Shown here in pieces: positions 9,471 through 13,381 of a stretch of 13,381 nt of DNA (within the stretch, counting starts at the first letter, position 1; every line of letters starts with the position of its first letter). The DNA is taken from contig SGPL01000743.1 in the NCBI GenBank assembly GCA_004802705.1, positions 1 through 13,381 on the forward strand, read 5' to 3'. A program made the position numbers and the translations under genes. Source of the DNA: Bondarzewia mesenterica. Lineage: Eukaryota; Basidiomycota; Agaricomycetes; Russulales; Bondarzewiaceae. The notes below the pieces were generated by a model. The model saw only the letters and a program-made list of their open reading frames with translations. It did no database searches and was not told the DNA's origin.

Positions 9471-9895
9471 AAGACACACAAGCACTTACTCGCATGGGCA
9501 TGGACAGCACACAAGTGAAATGGTGACCTTTGAGCGATGGTAATTGTGTGCTACAGGTACGCCGGGAATGTATACTACTACTTGAAATTTTCCTTCAACG
9601 TTTAAGGCTCTTATAACAATTAGCTTAATTCCTCAGAATCCAGTCCATGCAAATTTTTCCAGCGGATAGTATGCGCCGATGAGACTGCCGAGTATTGGGG
9701 CTGTGCGAGGAATAGCTATGTATGCTCTAAATTTCTTCTTTTGATGGTGGTTACGTATCGGACCTCGGACCTTGTATTGAGATATCAGTACAGATCAGTA
9801 CAACACAGCACACGGGCGCTCGTCGTGCTTGACCTCGTCACAACACGGCGAACCCTCATTTTCCCTCATCCTTTCTCTCCGCCATCGAGTCCGAT
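9471..9895. promoter_or_regulatory. Divergent intergenic region
   Basis: Lies between the starts of the minus-strand unknown gene and the plus-strand helical-bundle gene, so it probably contains both promoters. A direct repeat CAGTACA-(GAT)-CAGTACAA occurs at about 9786-9803. No clear TATA box, and no gene seen. Confidence 0.35.
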
Positions 9896-10720
9896 ATGTC
9901 GTTCACCACATTTTCCAACAACACCCCAGTTGCACCAGCCGCGTCTTCGACTCGATTTGTGGATGCTGCAATCGACGTGTCTTCTCTCATCGCAAACGTC
10001 GCCAAAGACGTTGGAGACGCAGTCGGTTGCGCTCCTGCCTCTGTCGCAGCGTCCATCATAATCAAGATCCTGACATCGCTCAATGTGGGTAGATCGTCTG
10101 CCTCACCTTGACATGCTCTCGAACGCCTTTCCTCCGCTGGCGATCAGGAGGTCAAATCCAATAAAGAGGCTTGTCGTCAGCTCGCTCTTCGTGCAGCCAG
10201 CTTTTGGATTGGCTTGCGAGATCACATGGAGGGAAAATGGCAAGACGCTCCTCCGACACTCGTTGCTGATATCGAGGAATTCAATAGGTCCGTGTGCACC
10301 TCTATGAATAAGGTTCATGTCTTTGAGCCGCAGAGTCCTACAGGGTGTTGGAATCGACGCGTATGGTAATGGAACGAGCGACGCAGCTATCGTGGGCCCA
10401 GCGTGCGTTCCGCAAGAAGTCACAGATTGCGGGGGATTTGGCCGATCACAGCATCAAGTTAGAGCATGCCATCCAGTTATTCGGCGTACGTGGGTTCATC
10501 TTATCGCGATCATTCTTTTCGGATGTCTGATTCTCGACGATAGTCCATATCTTTGACAGAAATCCGCTATGCCATGGGCATCGCGCGCATAGCGCCCCCG
10601 AAGAAAAATGGAAGGATCGCGCCCGTCGTCCCCGGATCATGCCTATTCCTATGCACACGCGTCCCATTCAGGTTTCCTATTTTCCATGGCCGACTGAACT
10701 TGCAAAGGGTCCAGCACTAA
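9896..10720 (+). CDS. MLKL N-terminal-like four-helix-bundle domain protein, about 215 aa
   Basis: Resembles the N-terminal adaptor domain (MLKL_NTD/HeLo-like four-helix bundle) found in many agaricomycete proteins, usually in front of a kinase, NACHT/NLR or TPR module. Exons are 9896-10084, 10148-10287, 10344-10485 and 10544-10720; introns of 63, 56 and 58 nt keep phase. Seen: FVDAAIDVSSLIANVAKDVG and SVAASIIIKILTSLN (helix 1 and after), CRQLALRAASFWIGLRDHME then GKWQDAPPTLVADIEEFNRV (the typical L-R-D-H-x-x-G-K-W...PP signature), LSWAQRAFRKKSQIAGDLAD and HSIKLEHAIQLFG, and finally LTEIRYAMGIARIAPPKK. A basic, non-domain tail follows to TAA at 10718. Alternative: a fifth intron (GTCGTC..CATTCAG) would give a different tail ending at 10774. 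No C-terminal effector or kinase follows, so it is either a stand-alone domain protein or a truncated gene. Function (signalling or cell-death adaptor) is inferred from the family only. Confidence 0.7.
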
Positions 10721-10885
10721 TGGCGCCCTCGAAACTGTTTTTTCAAAAGAGGGCAATCGCAAGACGAAGTATGTAGGTAGGTATGTACTTTGAGATGTCG
10801 GCGACCTCGATCTGGCCATTCGTATTCGTATTCAAGCTCGCTGGAGCCAATTAAATAAATCATGGCCGCATCTTCGATGAATATC

Positions 10886-10901
10886 GTTTGTTTGTTTGTT
10901 T
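10886..10901 (+). repeat. (GTTT)4 microsatellite
   Basis: Four perfect GTTT units in a row. Confidence 0.85.
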
Positions 10902-11014
10902 TCGATTTTTGATCTTTTTGCTTTGAATCGGATGACGTCGCCGCGCGCTAAACCTTCGAGTCGACTGGGCCGTCCGCAAACGCTGCACCGTGCACACGCA
11001 GGCGCACCAGAAGT

Positions 11015-11022
11015 TATAAAAG
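11015..11022 (+). promoter_or_regulatory. Orphan TATA box (TATAAAAG)
   Basis: A strong TATA consensus without a recognisable downstream gene. The nearest ATGs (11039 and shortly after) open frames of only about 5 and 23 codons. Could be chance or the promoter of a non-coding RNA. Confidence 0.2.
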
Positions 11023-11596
11023 CAGCGATCCCCTGCGCATGACCTGTGTGGCCTGAGTATGCTGATGATGATCGGTGGCCGGAAGCTCGAATACGTGTAC
11101 AGTACTTGTCGGCATGCTTCGCGTCCCTGATGCTTTACAGCAGAGCCGGGGCTTCTGCGTCTGATTGAACATTTAAATGGGTGGATGGACTCGGGCTTTT
11201 TCTCTCTGTGAGCGTGGATTTTGGTGCCCCTGCGTGGATCGCTTCGACTGACGTGTGTGCCGTACGTACTTGTACGTATCAACTCACCGGCTGGGCAGTC
11301 TCCGTAGCGACCCACACAGAAGACAGTCGTTCTGTGTTAAGCCGGCTGGGGAGACGAGGTGTCGACGGTCACTGCTGCACACAGCGTTACGGTGAAGAAA
11401 CATTCTGCTCAAATTTCCTGCAATGTCGCCGCGTCGCTCGTATGTCCATTTTCGATGCTCGAGTTGAAGAACCTGAATCGGGACCGACGACTCGGGTTGG
11501 GTTTGTGGAGTAGGGTCCTGAGCTTCACGATGGCACGGGCACGGCGATGCATACGTTCCCCGAGATGAACAGCGTCCATTGGGAACGACAGCGTCA

Positions 11597-11893
11597 GTTC
11601 CCCGGTACGCACGTACGTGTATGTGTATGTGTATGTCGTTTTTTCTCCCGTGGATCGTGAATGGGAAGCGGAAGCCAGCGACGGCGTACGTCTGGTCTGG
11701 GATGCCGAGACTGCGACGCTGCGTCGTCAAACCCGTTCGATCGAAGGGCATTCTGATATCTGATACAGGTCGCGACTCTTGGCTTCTACGTCCATACCGT
11801 CTCTCGCCCGACGAGTCCGTCCAAGACGTGTTCCGTTCTTCGTTGACATTCTCGAGAGGCTCGATGCCACAATCCATTATATACGGCATGCCG
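11597..11893 (+). repeat. Dispersed repeat, copy A (about 297 bp)
   Basis: Direct, diverged duplicate of 12918-13215. Shared blocks occur in the same order: GTTCCCCGGTACG at the left edge, a T-run, CGTGGAT(C/T)GTGAA(T/C)GGGAAG, GAAGCCAGCGACG, GTCTGGTCTGGGA, GCCGAGACTGCG, CGAAGGGCATTCTGATA, GACGTGTTCCGT and AGGCTCGATGCC. Similarity stops at about the same points on both sides. An open frame on the minus strand over this copy is not kept as one frame in copy B, so the unit looks non-coding. Read on the minus strand, the element would end in an A-run, as in SINE-type elements; no clear A/B boxes were seen. Confidence 0.75.
11617..11634 (+). repeat. (GTGTAT)3 tandem repeat inside copy A
   Basis: Three perfect GTGTAT units near the left edge of copy A. 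Copy B has only one comparable unit, so the array grew or shrank after duplication. Confidence 0.8.
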
Positions 11894-12917
11894 AAGCTGC
11901 CGCCGTCCATGCATCCATGCCAATGTCGATGTCGATGGAACACTTGACTTTGTGTTTAATGTGGATTCTGCGGACCGCAGTAGGTGCCCGCTACGCAATT
12001 CTAGTTTGCACGCTGAGGTGCCTCCTGTGAGCCCTTGCGGCGTAAAAACAGCACAACGGTTGAACGTTGAAAGTCGACGGAGGCTCTATTGCCTACATCA
12101 TTCAATGACAGCTTCATAGGTACTCATGAATAGGCTATCCGAGTCTACGTACCGAATTTCATCCTCCCGAAAATACCTGCCCCAAAATTCCGGACACAAC
12201 TGAAGTCCTCTTTAAGTTACACCACCAATACCAAAGAGCAACGCTTCCCAAACACGGAACGGTTCGACCTGAAGTTGGTACGAAATGCCACAAACTTGAA
12301 GGACCGGTGGCGGGAAGCTTTCTGCACAGTGCGAACAGGATAACTTCACTGTAACAACACCATGGAGAGCAGCGATTTCGGTATCATTCGACTCGTGGCA
12401 CTCAGTAGAACAGAATTTTTCAAAGTCTCAAGAGATTCATGGAGTTTTGAACAAAATACAGAAGAATTAAGTGATTTTTGGGTATCCGAAGAATCTGGCT
12501 TTATTTATTCCGTGAGGTGGTCACCTTGGCCGATAGTTGCTCGCGGTATATGTCGATGACCGAGGTCGAGGTCGAGTGATCCTTGGCCGGGCCAAGAAAG
12601 AAATAGAGGGAGACAGAGACAGAGAAGGGCGGTGGGCATGCTGAGGACATTGAATGATCGAGACGCGAGACGAGTCGATCGGGGGTAACGTGACGATGGT
12701 AGGATATGCCTTGTCAGCAGTCAGAGGCCTGAAACCCGCTCGAGCAATAATACAAGCAGGACTGCACCACTGAAATTCACGGTACTTTTTAATACATAGA
12801 CACCTGTCTGGTTTTACTTGCGGCAAGGACAGGAATTGAGCGACTTGGTGCAAGTCGTTCAAGTTCGGTTCAAAAGTACAGGAAGTAAGAAATTCCGTTT
12901 TCCTGATGAACACATAC
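11894..12917. other. Region between the two repeat copies; no supported gene
   Basis: About 1.0 kb. An ATG in good context (CAACACCATGG, 12361) opens 65 codons (12362-12559) with no motif. GAGGTC repeats (12562-12573) and a GAGACAGAGACAGAGA tract (about 12609-12624) are simple repeats. A purine-rich stretch AGGAAGTAAGAAA at about 12880-12892 lies just left of copy B. Confidence 0.4.
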
Positions 12918-12937
12918 GTTCCCCGGTACGTATGTGT
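12910..12937. repeat. Perfect 10-bp inverted repeat at the edge of copy B
   Basis: ACACATACGT at 12910-12919 and ACGTATGTGT at 12928-12937 are exact reverse complements separated by eight bases (TCCCCGGT). It overlaps the left boundary of repeat copy B. It could form a hairpin or be a protein-binding palindrome. Confidence 0.75.
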
Positions 12938-13215
12938 CGTGTTGGCTTTTTTTTTCGTGGATTGTGAACGGGAAGCCAGCGACGACATACGCGTCTGGTC
13001 TGGGACGCCGAGACTGCGCCATCAAAGCCGCCCGAAGGGCATTCTGATACCTGATACGCATAGATAGGCCGCGGCTCTTCTATGTACATCCACATCGTAC
13101 TCTCGCCTCGCCCGAAGCGTCCGTCCCCGACGTGTTCCGTCGTTCCGTCGTTCGTCGACATTCCTCAGACCCCAGAGGCTCGATGCCGGGCCACCATTTA
13201 GTATACAGCACGCAT
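12918..13215 (+). repeat. Dispersed repeat, copy B (about 298 bp)
   Basis: The partner of 11597-11893, in the same orientation, with scattered substitutions and small indels: a nine-T run against six T in copy A, and an extra GTCGTTCC-type tandem around 13135-13155. The equal length of both copies supports a defined unit rather than a chance low-complexity match. Confidence 0.75.
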
Positions 13216-13381
13216 CAACGGAATACTCGACTCTGCGTGTATCGTACGAGCATGTATACGTACACGCCGAGCGACCAAAGGTCTCAATAACTTCGCATAC
13301 CGACACCGACACATAACACAGCGATCGCGGTAACCGGCTGCAACGCAGCGATCGATCGGATCGAAGTGACTACAAATTCAA
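13216..13381. other. Right edge, no gene seen
   Basis: Contains short palindromic bits (GTATAC, GCGATCGC, CGATCGATCG) and no supported coding frame. Confidence 0.4.

Larger units (their letters stand above)
10721..11596. other. Gene-poor, simple-repeat-rich region
   Basis: No supported gene. It contains GTAGGTAGGTATGT around 10775-10788, (GTTT)4 at 10886-10901, an orphan TATAAAAG at 11015-11022, and a short palindrome TACGTAC-TT-GTACGTA at 11263-11278. Open frames on both strands (10860-11315 minus, 11181-11513 plus) have biased Arg/Ser/His-rich translations without domains. Confidence 0.4.

Noticed and set aside
10860..11315. 151-codon open frame on the minus strand
   Set aside because: No motif, a basic low-complexity C-terminus derived from the (GTTT)n tract, and no supporting introns or promoter.
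11284..11943. 219-codon open frame on the minus strand, the longest in the window
   Set aside because: It overlaps repeat copy A; the matching part of copy B is split over different frames, the translation has no domain, and the composition is Arg/His/Ser-rich as expected of GC-rich antisense noise.
11597..13215. Recent LTR retrotransposon with two LTRs
   Set aside because: The copies are visibly diverged, no TG..CA ends or primer-binding site are clear, and the 1.0 kb between them holds no gag/pol-like coding sequence. Only an old TRIM-like element remains possible.
1..13381. tRNA, rRNA genes or a CRISPR array
   Set aside because: No TTCGA-type arm with matching acceptor stems, no rRNA-like stretches, and no regularly spaced repeats; the gene structure is eukaryotic.

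Overview
The window looks like nuclear DNA of a filamentous basidiomycete, most likely an agaricomycete. Coding frames are broken by many introns of about 40-70 nt with GT(A/G/C)NGT-like donors and CAG/TAG acceptors. The recognisable products (an F-box/LRR-type protein, a 14-TM MFS transporter, a DUF829/TMEM53-like hydrolase and an MLKL-N-terminal-like helical-bundle protein) fit mushroom-forming fungi. There is no sign of operons, CRISPR, rRNA or tRNA. All exon models were built by hand by joining frames across plausible GT-AG introns; none was tested against transcripts or a database.

Layout: (1) about 211-1591 (+), F-box protein gene with five exons and an unclear 5' end; (2) about 2111-2688 (-), an unrecognised gene or remnant; (3) 2818-5009 (-), an 11-exon DHA2-type MFS transporter whose ten introns all splice in frame but whose coding sequence carries a one-base frameshift and three in-frame stops, so it reads as a recently dead gene; (4) 5010-6083, a gene-free divergent promoter region with a CCAAT palindrome; (5) 6084-7169 (+), an intact five-exon DUF829/TMEM53-like gene of 285 aa; (6) 7607-7915 (+), a weak candidate for a 77-aa gene behind a TATA box; (7) 8339-9470 (-), an eight-exon gene of about 241 aa that I do not recognise; (8) 9896-10720 (+), a four-exon gene of about 215 aa made almost only of an MLKL-N-terminal-like four-helix domain; (9) 10721-13381, gene-poor DNA with simple repeats and two diverged direct copies (11597-11893 and 12918-13215) of a dispersed element of about 297 bp.

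The genes do not form an obvious pathway. The right-hand 2.6 kb looks like repeat-rich accessory DNA. The decayed transporter, the F-box gene and the stand-alone helical-bundle protein come from families that are large and fast-turning in mushroom genomes. The most interesting points are the finely preserved MFS pseudogene, with CpG-type nonsense changes, the domain-only MLKL-like protein, the unrecognised eight-exon gene, and the paired dispersed repeat.
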